A stretch of DNA of 64,000 bases from Eucommia ulmoides (lineage: Eukaryota; Streptophyta; Magnoliopsida; Garryales; Eucommiaceae). Under the pieces are notes generated by a model. That model searched no databases. It had not been told where the DNA came from and saw only the letters and a list, made by a program, of their open reading frames with translations. The translations under genes were made by a program, and so were the position numbers. Positions 1 to 12,000 of this stretch are shown here, one piece after another; position 1 is the first letter of the stretch; every line of letters begins with the position of its first letter. The stretch is taken from NCBI GenBank assembly GCA_016647705.1, contig JAENRU010000170.1, positions 124,001 through 188,000 of the forward strand, in the 5' to 3' direction.

Positions 1-564
1 TTTTTTCATTTTTTTTTTAAAGGAAAAACTAGTTTTTGTTAGAAACAATGGAAAAATGGGCTTGTGAATTAATATGCAAATTTTTTTGAGTAACAAATAA
101 AGAATTACAAGGGATTATCGTACCCTGTGAGGATTAGTTTATGACAGTGGCAGATCCAGAAAATTGGTTGAGGGGGGCTAATTTTTATATGAAGTTTATT
201 AGATTTTTTTTTTAATAATCCCCCAGGGTGGGTGGGGGGTGAGGGGGTTGTGTAAAATTTTAAAGGTTTTTAATTGATTTTTTAAAAGGTACGGGGATAA
301 AAGTGAAAATTTTAAAAAATTTCCCCCGGTCACTAAGTAGTTCCGTCACTAGTTTATAACATCTCACTTTCCGCCGTGATAACCACACATATGAACTCTT
401 AATTGATATCATGTTAATTTTCACTAAAATTTCACGTCATATTTCATGTATTAAGAAATGATTTTTCTACATCTCTATTGCAATTCTGGTTGGATCGATG
501 GAAAATCTATTTAATTTTTTTCAGGTATATCAATTTTGAAAAGTTGTTGTAGAAGAACGTTCTC
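1..564. other. Upstream region of the SEC63 gene
   Basis: No coding signal. It holds a small repeat at 145-350 (listed separately) and the leader of the downstream gene. A pyrimidine-rich tract ending in cag at about 523-526 lies about 40 bases before the ATG and could be the 3' splice site of an intron in the 5' untranslated region; this is inference. No convincing TATA box was identified. Confidence 0.4.
145..350. repeat. Small inverted-repeat element, CAGTGGCGGA family, degenerate copy
   Basis: It begins CAGTGGCAGATCC and ends with TTCCGTCACTAG, an imperfect inverted pair. Two better copies are at 10086-10298 and 19407-19541. It is non-coding and MITE-like; superfamily not determined. Confidence 0.5.
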
Positions 565-3500
565 ATGGCCAATTCTGAAGAAAATAGTGCATTGTTCCCA
601 ATTTTCATCTTAACAATAATTGCACTGCCTTTAGTGCCTTATACCATACTCAAATTATGCCGTGCCACCACAAAGAAATCCAAGAACATTCATTGTGAGT
701 GTTCCGATTGTTCTCGATCAGGAAAGTATCGAAAATCAATTTTCAAACGTGTGAGTTGACTTTTTCTTGAATCCTGAATTGTACTCTTCTATAGGTGGCA
801 TTTGGAAGCGCGGAATTAGAGCTTTGGAATTTTTATTCCAATTCCATGGCCCATTTACGTGCAACCAAACACTACCTAAGAATCTCTTATTTGTACTACT
901 ATTTGCATTTCACTCCTAAATCTTCTTCTTTCTTTTTCTTCAGGTCTCGAACTTGACAACTTGCACAAATTTTACGCTTGTGTTGCTATGGATTATCGTG
1001 GTTGTACTTGTTTATTACGTTAAGAATCTCAATAGGGAGGTGAGTACTGTAAAATTATTCGATTTTTTTTCTTCTTATTTTTGGGTTAATTGCCTTTTAC
1101 CCCCTTGTACTTCAATCTTGTTTTATTTTGTCCCCTCTACAGGCCCTACTTTAAACACCTACATTTTGCCCCTTTCTACTTATAATAAATTGCCAAACTG
1201 GAAAACTAATTTTTTTTTTTACATAACCGAATATGCTAAAAAATTGGTAAAATTAAACTTTTCATCTAAATTTTACACAAAATGGAAAAAATTACCCTTC
1301 ATTGTCATTTTTTATTTTATTTTGCATTTGCTAAAAAAAGGGAAAAACAGAAGTAGAGAGAGAGAAAGAGAGCTAAAGAGAGAAAATATTAGTTTTTCAC
1401 GTTTATTACCTTTGAATGTTAAATTTAAATTAAAAAAATTAAGGTAAATTAATTCATCTTGTATTTTTCCTTAAAGAAAATGTGATTTTCTCCCTTAAGG
1501 AAAGAGTAAAAAGAGGTAATGTGCGGGTTTTTAAAGTAGAGGGGTTAAAATGAAACAACACCAAAATATGGGGGTAAAAGGCAATTAACGCTTTATTTTT
1601 TTAATTTAATTTTCTTGATTATGAGTTGAAATGTTGAATTTAACTAGGAAGTATTTGTTTTTTTCTTCAGGTTCAAGTATTTGAACCATTTAATATTCTT
1701 GGATTGGAACCCGGCGCTTCAGACTCAGCAATAAAGAAGGCATATAGGAGACTTTCTATTCAATACCATCCCGATAAAAATCCAGATCCAGGTTAATTAT
1801 TAAAATTCTTTCGTTCATTATGAATTGGAAATCGGAATTATTATGAATGAACTATAAGGGTGCGTTTGGGTAAGGTATTTCATTTCCAGAAGGAATTTGT
1901 AATTTTTTCTTCACAATTTTCCCTTAAAAAAAATTGTAAATCCCTTATCGAAATGAAAATTCCTTCTTCAAATACTTCTCCCATACAGATCCTAATCGTT
2001 GTTTTCTTTAATTCTCAGATGCCCATAAATACTTTGTGGAGTACATATCGAAGGCTTATCAGGCATTGACGGATCCTATTTCGCGTGAGAATTTTGAAAA
2101 ATATGGCCATCCAGATGGTAGACAGGTATTCTACGTTCTTCTCACTGGGCAATAAACGTTTCTTGTTTTGGGTTTTTTACCCCAATGGTCCTACTAGTTA
2201 TATCCTTATTCCTATTTGGTCCTCATGGTATGAACATTTGCACCTTTTAGTCCTCGAAGTTTTAATTTTGTTCCAAATCAGGACAAAACCACATATTGCA
2301 TTAAATAATGGGAAAGTTACTTTTATATCCTATTACAAGACCTTAAAAAGTTTCTTATTTGACTCTTTAAATAATAAGTCAACCTTATTTTGCAATAATT
2401 CATTGAGAAATAGTCCGACATTGATACCTGATTTTACACTCTTACCCTTTTTATAATTTTCGTATTCAAGTTCAAATCCTATTTTTATCAGACATATCAA
2501 CCTCAAAATAATGTTCTAGGGCTTTGTTTTGACCAACAATTTTTTCGGAAACAAAAAACCTACACACAACCGCTACGTACGCCTCCTATAATTTAGGGTT
2601 ATAGGTGCCTTTTATGTAATAATAAGCATAAAACAAGGGTATTTTTGTCAGTGGGATCTCCTCTCGGCAAAAATTATCGAGGGCTTCCTTGAAAATAAAT
2701 GAAACCCATTGGGAGTAGGGACCAAAAACTCCTTAAATAATCGGACCAATCCTCAAGGCCCCATTTGTTTAGTATTTCTGCTCTCAAATTCTTGTTCTTG
2801 TTCCCAAAATTTTGAAATTTAAGAACAGAAACATGTTTGGTTAATACTTTCATGTTCCCAAATATTCCCAAAATTTTGAGATTAATCCCAAAATTCTTGG
2901 AATTTTGAGAAACAAAACAAATTTTTTTTTGTTCCATCTCATTTTTTTGGGAGTAGAAATAGAAAAACAGAAATGTTAACCGAACGCTACCCAATGTATT
3001 AATCTTGTTCCAAATCAGGACAAGTCATGACTTGGAATATCTGATGAATCATGCCACTTTTATTTTAACGGTGCACGTGATTTGTCTGACCTAAAACAAA
3101 ATTGAAAATCTTCATGTTCTAAAGAGAGTTGAATTTCGTAATTTGAGGACCAAATAGGATTTTTTGATGAAACTTGAACTACCCGTTGGGGGTTATATAA
3201 ATTGTTCTTGTTTAATATCACCAAAGTTAAAACTAATGATCTTGGATTTACTCTCAACACTTGTGTAGGGTTTTCAAATGGGAATAGCTCTTCCTCAATT
3301 TTTGCTTAACATTGAAGGTGCATCCGGTGGGATGCTATTAATGTGGATAGTCGGAGTATGCATTCTATTGCCACTTGTGATAGCCGTAGTATATCTATCA
3401 AGAGCATCAAAATACAGTGGAAGCGTAATGCAGGATACGTTGTTGGCCTATTATCACTTAATGAAACCGTTGTTGGCTCCAAGGTACGAGTTTATTATTC

Positions 3501-6500
3501 ACAAATAAGCATGGTTCGTTAAAAAAAGTTAATGATTTTATGTTGAATCGACCACTCTCTCACTTTCATCCTCATAGTTTCAATTTGAACACAACTACTT
3601 GAAGCTTTTTGATAATTGTACTTCAGTCCAAATCGTAACCCCGTTACGAGTATGAACGTCAAGTATTCACTTGTTGCGCACCTTACTGTATTTGAAAGGG
3701 ATATGAGCATTTCTAGCCTCGTCCTCCATCCCCCCCTCCTTGAATATTTTACTATATATATATATATATATTCATATTCCTTACTGCATGTTTGATTTGA
3801 TGGAATTAAGGTGGAATAGAATCACAATTGTAGAGAGAGAACGTGTCTAGATGTAAAATTTTCAAGATAAAAAAATACCAGATATAAAATGGCAAATAAA
3901 TTAGACATTATTGATACATTATTGAGAGAGTCAATTATAGAGAGAGAATGTTGTTAAAGAAAATAGTTTAGAGATAGAAATGTGCTGGACACAAAAATTT
4001 GAGAGTATTAACTTTGAAGAAAAGAGTAGTTAGAGAGAGAAAATTTTAGTTTATAATTCTAAGTATATTAACTTTTATATATATATATATATATTAAACT
4101 CTGAATCTTCTATTTGTTATTTTTTTGAATGAGTTTGGTTAACCTCAAAATTGGTATTATGAAAATTTTGTTATGTTTAATCTTCCATTCAAATTGGAAC
4201 TAGGGGGACCTATGTCAGATAATTGTCAAACGTTAGGGCTGCAATATGTTAAAAACCCTAATTATTTTGAAAATAAAAAATCATCCCCAGTAATCTATAT
4301 AATAAATCAGGACCGTGCTTCGAAAATGTCTTTTCAGTTGGGATTTTTGTTTAAGAGAAAAATAAAACGCTATGATTAATTTAGATTTTTTTCGAAAAAC
4401 TTTGCGCCCAAGAACTTCCCGCCCCACTTAGTTTAAATTATATTTTTTATATATGTCATATTTTATGTTGTACCTATTTTTATTTTTAATCATATTGCTC
4501 CTTGAAATTTCACGTTAATTCTATAATTATTATCCTTTTTTTATCAGAACTAGCCAAATTTAAACCGAAAATTGATAGATTTTATTTATAGATCAAATGT
4601 GCAATTACGATTAATTAATATTTTTGGCGACACCCTTAATCTCTTTTTCAGCAAAGTAATGGATGTTTTCGTGAAGGCTGCCGAATACATGGAAATTCCA
4701 GTTCGTAGGCCTGATGATGAACCTCTTCGGAAACTCTTTACTTCAGTTAGAAGCGAGTTGAATTTGGATCTCAAGAACATTAAACAAGAACAGGCAAAAT
4801 TTTGGAAGCAACATCCGGCGTTAGTTAAGGTAATATTGAAGCGGACATACGTCTTTTTTCTTATTTTTTTTTTTCTCTTCTTTTGGTTTCTAAATCATCG
4901 TTAATTTTCAGGCACAATTGTTAATTCAAGCCCATTTAACTCGTGAAAAATCAGTTTTAACTCCGGATTTGGAGCGCGACTTCAAACGTGTGCTAGAACA
5001 TGCACCTCGCCTTCTTGAAGATCTTATGAAGGTAACATCATTTTCATATCTTACCCATTATCCGGTGATCGGACCGAAAAGCCTTTGAAATTCTAATGAT
5101 ACCCTTAGGTTTATCATTAGATATTTTGTTCCGTCACTTTTTAAAGGGTAAAATAGTAATTTTTTTGAAACAATCGTTATCTTACTTTTCAAGTTTGATC
5201 GTTATTCTGCAATAAGAAAAATTTTGCATTCCCGTTTCTACCCCTTATGAAACGAGGAGAGAAATGTAGGTGGCGTTTGTCTAGTGTTTGTGTTTTTCTG
5301 TTTCTACTTCCAATAAACTAGGATGAGATGAAATGAGAATTTTGTTTCTGTTCTGGAGTATTCCAAAAATAGAAACATGTTTGATAACAACCATTGTCCT
5401 GAAATTGTTTCTTTTACTTTATGAGAATAGCAACAAGAAACACGTTTAGTTGTAACATTTTTTTTTTCTCTTTAAATGTATGGTGGCCGGGTGGTGGTTG
5501 TGGCCTGCGGGATGGTAGTGGGAATAGTTTTGTGTAAGTGAATAGGAATCAACATTTTTTTGTTTCTCAGATTATTAAGGAATTCAGGAAATAGTCCCAA
5601 ATTACTCTTAAAATTTTGGGAACAGAAACACGTTTACTTACATTAATCACAAAATTTTGGGAGCGGGAACATGAATCAGGGAACATAAACAGTAACCAAA
5701 CGGCCCATAATTTCCATTGAGGATGGATAGTGTATCCGTTCATGTTTGTTTCCTTCAATTTTATTAGTCTTTCAATATTTGACGGAAATTTCGAAAAATG
5801 TTTTCCTACCAAAATATCATTTTTTGAGGATTAATTGCCTTTTGCCCACCGTGCACTTTGGTCTTGTTTCATTTTAACCCCTCTACTTTGAAATCGTACA
5901 CATCACCCCCTTCCACTCTTGAGAGAATATCATAGAAACTCGCATTTTATTCCAGAAAACATATATATTAAATTACTTAATTTCCCTTTATTTTTAGTTT
6001 AAATTTAATACCTAAAGATAATAAAAGAAAAAATATAGCACTTTCTCTTATTCTATTTTTCTTTTTTAATAAAGACAAGATTAAAATAAAGGTCTATTTT
6101 GAACCTTCTGTTCATCATTGCTAACGTGCACTTTCCGTATGCAGATGGCACTTGTACCGCGTCCTGGTCAAGGGTATGGATGGCTGAGGCCTGCAATAGG
6201 GATCATTGAGCTTTCCCAATGTATCATACAGGTTGTTTATTTAGTTGAATGTTACTTTTATGAAATTCCATGAATTGTGAATTTTCTTAAATAAAAAATA
6301 AAAAATAAATAAAAAAGAGAGAGTACCTCTCTACAATTTACAATTTTTCCTAACAAATGGAGTACTCTCTCTCTCTCTCTCTCCCTTTCCCTCTCCCTTT
6401 CAAAGGGTTGAAAGTTTCTCGTTATCAAAAGAGCCTTTTGCGTTCAAATCGTGTCGAGTCAGTCCTTCCGTAATTTTTTATGACAGAATTCACCCACATG

Positions 6501-8129
6501 GGTGATTTCGTGTTTAACAATTAACTGATTTCTGTAATAAAAAATGATTGAGTCACCGATTTGGACTGACTTGACCCGATTTGGATACCCTAATGCGTTT
6601 AAACTGAAAGTGCAGGGGGCTAAAGTGAGATTTCTCCGAAACTTCAGGGGTGCAAAGTGCAAAAGCTCTTATCAAAAAATAATTCTTGAAAAACAACAAC
6701 TAATTTTCTTTTATATTATATCCGTAATCTCGTCTTTGATATGCAGGCGGTTCCTCTTAGTGCAAGGAAGGCATCGGCGGAAGGCTTTGCTCCTTTTTTG
6801 CAGCTGCCTTATTTCAACGACGCCGTCATAAAAAAGATTACTCGCAAGGTGAATGACCGTTAATTCATTTGTTTCTTCACCGTCTTTCTTGGAAAAAAAA
6901 AAACATTTTTCCATTATGGCATCTCGAAAATTCCCCTTAGTTTGAGAATCATTTAAGGGTCCCTTTGGTTTAGGACTTGAAAGCAATTTTTAAGAATAGA
7001 TTTTAAAAATTTATAAAATTTGTTTGGTTCGTTTTTGGGAGAATTTTGAGAAATGGTATTTACTAATAATGTGTAAAAATCGAAAAATAAAGGTGAGGAG
7101 ACCAGAAATGCCCATGACACCCCTTAAAAATATTTACATGTTTGGCAAGTGACTGTTTACCTGTCAAAATTGTAACGGGAATAATAATTTAGACTAGTGG
7201 TTTGATTAGGAAACTTCAGGGTGTTATGTGTTCAAATTGAAACTATGGGGACCTATTTGATATAATGGTCAAACTTTAGGGGTGCAAAATGTTAAAACTC
7301 TCCTTTCATTTATTATTTATTTATTTTTGTGGGAAATTTGCAGAAAGTGAGAACATTTCAGGATCTCCGGGACATGACTGTCGGAGAACGTGCCGACATT
7401 CTCTCCGAACTCGCTGATTTTTCCGCTCCTGAACTGCACGACGTGGAGAAAGTGCTCGAAATGATGCCTTCCACTACCCTCGAGGTCAAATGCGAGACTG
7501 AAGGAGAAGAAGCCATTCAGGAGGGCGATATCGTCACTATACAATCTTGGGTCACGCTAAAACGACCCAACGGTTTGGTTCACGCCTTGCCCCACGCCCC
7601 ATTCTACCCGTTCCACAAGGAAGAAAATTATTGGTTCGTGGTTGCAGACCCCGCCTCCAACAACGTATGGTTCTCGCATAGGCTCATTTTCGGGGATGAG
7701 GACGAGGCTGTGAACGTTGTTTCGAAAATGACAGAGGAGACGATGGAGGGTCAGGGGGAGGGTCCCGCGGAGACGGTTAAAGCGGTTAGAGAGGCGGTTG
7801 AGAGGGTGAAAAGCGGGTCCAGATTAGTGATGGGTAAATTTCAAGCGCCCGGAGAAGGGAATTATAATTTGGTGTGTTATTTGTTGTGCGATTCGTGGAT
7901 TGGTTGTGATGTGAAAACGAATTTGAAGGTGAAGGTCTTGAAACGGACTCGGGCGGGAACACGTGGCGGGGGTTTGCTGGAAGGAGGGGCGGCTGCCATG
8001 GAGGAGGAGGAGGAAGAGGAGGTGGTGGAGGAGGAGGAGGAGGAAGAAGAGGAGGATGGTGATTATGAGAGCGAGTATAGTGAAGAAGAAGAAGAAGATA
8101 AGAAGGGTTCGAAGAAGAGGGGTGCTTAA
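565..8129 (+). CDS. ERDJ2: SEC63-type ER J-domain translocation protein (ERdj2)
   Basis: Ten exons: 565-750, 944-1039, 1671-1791, 2019-2125, 3269-3483, 4652-4829, 4912-5031, 6145-6231, 6747-6848, 7344-8129; 665 aa (Arabidopsis ERdj2A is about 687 aa). Seen: membrane segments at about residues 11-29, 72-89 and 192-213; a J domain at about 98-168 with the HPD triad at 127-129; a long Sec63/Brl region from about 230; and a C-terminal tail of nearly pure Glu/Asp ending KKGSKKRGA. Known for the family: the ER-membrane J protein recruits lumenal BiP to the Sec61/Sec62 translocon for protein import. The ATG is chosen because the N-terminus matches the ERdj2 start and the first membrane segment follows directly. 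Arabidopsis has two copies, ERdj2A (At1g79940) and ERdj2B (At4g21180). The EMB1417-like neighbour points to the At4g21180 locus as ortholog by position. Introns carry several small repeats. No break or missing catalytic residue was seen. Confidence 0.96.
1085..1589. repeat. Inverted-repeat element in SEC63 intron 2
   Basis: The two ends are inverted copies: both read GTTAATTGCCTTTTACCCCC inward, followed by related sequence up to a CCCCTCTAC motif, so the arms are about 55 bases. It is about 505 bp with no coding content, so a MITE-like non-autonomous DNA element is likely. Single arms of the same family occur near 5826-5900 (intron 7) and 11730-11770. Confidence 0.65.
2757..2992. repeat. MITE-like element, GGCGTTTGGTTA family, short copy
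   Basis: It starts near AGGCCCCATTTGTTTAG and ends near GTTAACCGAACGCTACC, with internal 'aaaattttgggaac' and 'agaaatag' blocks shared with the longer copies at 5269-5706 and 13667-14083. It lies in SEC63 intron 4. Confidence 0.5.
5269..5706. repeat. MITE-like element, GGCGTTTGGTTA family, long copy
   Basis: About 438 bp in SEC63 intron 7. It aligns end to end with 13667-14083, sharing the TGGCGTTTG start, a central 'aaatgtatggtggccgg' block and an end in AGTAACCAAACGG. Ends form an imperfect inverted repeat. No coding capacity; probably a hAT- or Mutator-type MITE (inference). Confidence 0.65.
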
Positions 8130-9049
8130 AATGGCGATCGCCGGAAAATTTTACTCCGGCAAGTAACAAAAAAAAGGTTGTTTTTGTATGAGATTTATGC
8201 AATATTGGTGAAAAAAATGAACTTTTATTTTTGATCAAATTCTTCATTCAAATTCTTCCTGAGATTTTGAATGTTGTGCTTGAATTTTCTTCTTATTTAT
8301 ATGGATTCACCCCTTTTTTAGGCATGTTTGGTTTGCAACTGTAATTATGTATATTTTTGTTCTAAAACTCTTTTTTCCTTTTTTTTCAAAAATTAATTTA
8401 TTGGATATAATTTAATTGGTCAATAGTCTCAATTAGACAGTCTAATTCATAATATATTCTATTTTAATTTTAAGCTAAGAATAAACTCATTCAATATGTT
8501 TTACTGTGTTTTTATGATATGTTCAATATTCACTTATATCTTTAGTCAAATACTTTTAATTAAGGTTTGCATCACCGACAATCGGCGTCACCCTCCATCG
8601 TTATCTGCCGTCGACTTGCCGTTGAACCTTAGGTTTCTGGTCGCGATGTCTAGACACTTGTCGATTTTTTATTTTTTTTGTTGTGTGTAATTATTTTTTT
8701 TAAAATATATTTTTAAGTTACATTTTTAGTATATTTTTTGTTATATTTTGAGTGTATTTTTTTATATTTACATTCATCTAATTTTTCGATGACTGACAAT
8801 CAGAAAATTAGTTGAATGTAATTGGAGAAAAAAATATTACTATTGCTAATGTAACTAAAAGAAAAATCCCAACAATCGAAAACTCGCCGACTTGTGATCG
8901 ACGATGGCCGAACCTGTGATCGACGATGGCCGAAATCTGGTAGTACTTAAAAATCAAATGCAAATATTAATATACCCTTTCTAAAAAAATAAAATCATTT
9001 CTATCCATAGCATCTAAAACAGAACATATTACATATATGCACACAAATT
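8130..9049. other. Intergenic region between convergent SEC63 and PPR genes
   Basis: AT-rich non-coding DNA that must contain the 3' untranslated regions of both convergent genes. A short direct duplication around 8890-8935 repeats 'gtgatcgacgatggccgaa'. Nothing else recognised. Confidence 0.6.
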
Positions 9050-12000
9050 TCAGTCTACCGAAGTAGAGTCAATAATTTCATTTTTTTGGCCTGGAAATTC
9101 TTCATCGTCATCAACATTATTATCATAAGTTTCAGAATCTTCAGATGATGAATCATTGTTAATTTTTTCATCGTTGGACGTTTTTACGCCTTCAGAAGAA
9201 TCACGAAGATACTTTGACTTGATTCTAATGCGTTTACCTTTAATGTATCGATACTCCCATTTAGGAGGTGGATATTTGTTCTTCAATTTTTCGTATTTGT
9301 CTAACATACCCAATTTTTGAAATGCGTCTCCAAGATTTTTAATGATCGATGCTGTTGGTCTGTTCCCGAGTTCTTCCATGTCAGCAAATACCTGGAAACA
9401 TTCAAAACCGAACGACAATTTTTGTCATTAAAAATTGAACACATATATATCATTCGTTTTCCAAAAAAAAACATCTGTTTAGTATTTTTGTTCTTTGAAA
9501 ACCAAGAACCGAAATAGAAATATGAGAACAACAAATATGTTTTTTGTTTAGCTCCTAAACTTTACAGAACCTTTTTTTTTTTTGGGGAATCATAATTGTT
9601 CCTACATTTTTGTACAAATTGGAGAACATAAATACTAAGGTGGCATTTGTAAAAAAAATTGGAACAATGAAAATAATTTTATTGTGTTTCTCAGATATTT
9701 GTTTCATGTATCTGAGAGCAAAATCGAAGCATAATTTTTCCGCATATTTTTGTTCTCGTTTCTGCAGGCACCCTAAGGAAGCCACCCTATACTATTGAGC
9801 TTATGGATTCTCTCCAGTGTTAAGGTAACCTTCGTCCTTTTTTTACTCATGAGTCAAAATTCACAAGTTGACACGGGCTCATAGACCAATAGACCTAAAA
9901 GTTCATCTTTGACTGTCTTGTTATAATTTTCTCCAGAAACACATCTTTATAAATTAGAACAGCGTGTGAGATTCGTATAATAGTTTTTGTCAATAAAACG
10001 ACTGAGATCTATCAATGATATGTAGACAAAATCTCAACCACTCAATTGAAGAGACATTTTCATTCTTGGATTATATATTTGGAGACAGTGGCGGAGCTAT
10101 TAAGGGCCTGGGGGGACTTCAGCCCCCACCTCAACTTTTGAAAAGTTATACTATTACCCCCATACTAGCAGAAAAAGTCAATTGAACTCTCTTAGAATTT
10201 TACATAAGTCCCCTCTGAATTATAAAAATATTCAATAAACTCCCTAAATTTTTTCATCCCCCCCCCTCCACCCAAATTTTTTCTAGGATCCGCCGTTGTT
10301 CAAAGAGATACTAGCTTTTGTATTAATCATAATTACTCCATACAACCCACACCATTCTAATTTTTATTAAAAATAACTAATTAAGTAACAAGTTAGTTAA
10401 AATTTATAATTTTAAATCATATAAAATTAACTGTTTTAAATTAAAAATAATACCAAACCCACTATATATATATATATTATATTATAAATCCAGAAAAGCG
10501 AAAATAAAAAAATACCTCGAACATCTTATCATACATTTCCCGGTGGTAGTATATGGATATCATCTTCTCGTAGAAAATCTTAGGCATGCTTTCCAAATTC
10601 TCGGAAAACAGCTTCGCCCAAAGCTCTTCAGCTTCTTCGAGCCTCCCGTCTTCTGCTAAAGCATTAAGCAACATGTAATAACTTCCCATTGTTCTTCCTT
10701 GTCCTTTGCTTAACATCCATTTTACCACCTGCGTCCCCGCGTTAATTTAATTAGTTCTTCATTAAAAAAAAAAAAAAACTGAGAATAACCCGATAAATAC
10801 TAAGTCCCCGAGTAGACCATACGCTTGTTAAGTGTCTTTTTGCTTTTCAGCAAAACAGTTTAAAAGTAATGTTTATTTTGCACTTAAAAAAAAATCACTT
10901 CTAATTTTTTTTTAATACTTCAAGGGATTGATCGACTATGACCACTCTACCCAAATTCCCTCCACCTTCGAAGGAAATTCCTTTAGAGTGCGTTTAGATA
11001 AGGAATTTGAGAAATTCATGAAACTTAGAATATGGGATTTTGAAATTTTGAATTTTAAAATCCCATATTTGCAAATATTTGTTGTTTGATTATATTTTTG
11101 AAATTGAAGTTTTATTGATGTAATTTCATTTCAAGATGGAGTTTACCTCATTCGGAACGATTTACAAATAACACCTCTTTTTAGGAAGTATTTTGAGATG
11201 TCATTTTACACCCTTTAAATCCCATTTCAAAATCCCACAAAATTTTTAAAATTCCTTTCCAAAGTAGCCAAACAAACAATTTTAAATTATGAATTTCAGA
11301 AATTCCTTATCAAAATGAAATCTTCTCTCGAAATTCTTCATCCAAACACACCCTTAGATGAAGAGATAACATCAAGATATTCTCTTTGCACCATCACACG
11401 TAATTTTGATTTTTTTTGCTTATGCCGTTAGGTATAAGTACTTTTTTAGCAAACTCATTTTTTCCCGATTACGAAAGTATTGAAAAAACGCTACCAAATG
11501 ATGCCTAAGCGAGCTAGCGGAAGGATAAGATAATACCTGAATTATCCTCTTCCATTGCTTTTCATTCTCAAGGATTTTTAAAGCCTTCTTCACTGTAATT
11601 AAAGGGAACTCCAAGTCCCATGCAATGAAAGAATCAAGAGCCCCATATACTTCCTCTTTGACATTTGATAATTTCCTTATCTACACAAGAATAATTAAGG
11701 TAGCTTTAACAAATAGGTTTCTTTTTGGGTGTTAAATTGCCTTTTACCCCTTTCTACTCATAGTCGATTGAAAAACTAAAAATTTTCCTTTTAACTTAAA
11801 AAATATAGTTAAAAATGGGTGAAAATTAAAAAGATCCAATTGTTTTCTTAGGAAAACTCTTAAATGCAAATTCAAAAAAAAAATAAATCGAATTCACCAT
11901 TCCACAGATCTATTACACCCTTCAAGGCCTAATTGAAAATGAAGCGAATTATCGTCATAACACTCATAATGATCCACTTTACGGAGATCCCATTCTCCAT

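Noticed and set aside
953-1447. 164 aa frame beginning in SEC63 exon 2
   Set aside because: Only 944-1039 is exon; the rest is read-through into intron 2 and an inverted-repeat element.
7786-8247. 153 aa minus-strand open frame rich in Pro and Ser over the SEC63 tail
   Set aside because: It is the antisense of the Glu-rich SEC63 C-terminus; GAG/GAA runs read backwards as Ser/Pro/Leu with few stops.
8880-8940. Short repeat 'gtgatcgacgatggccgaa' as a possible regulatory element
   Set aside because: It is one local 20-base duplication with nothing linking it to either neighbouring gene.
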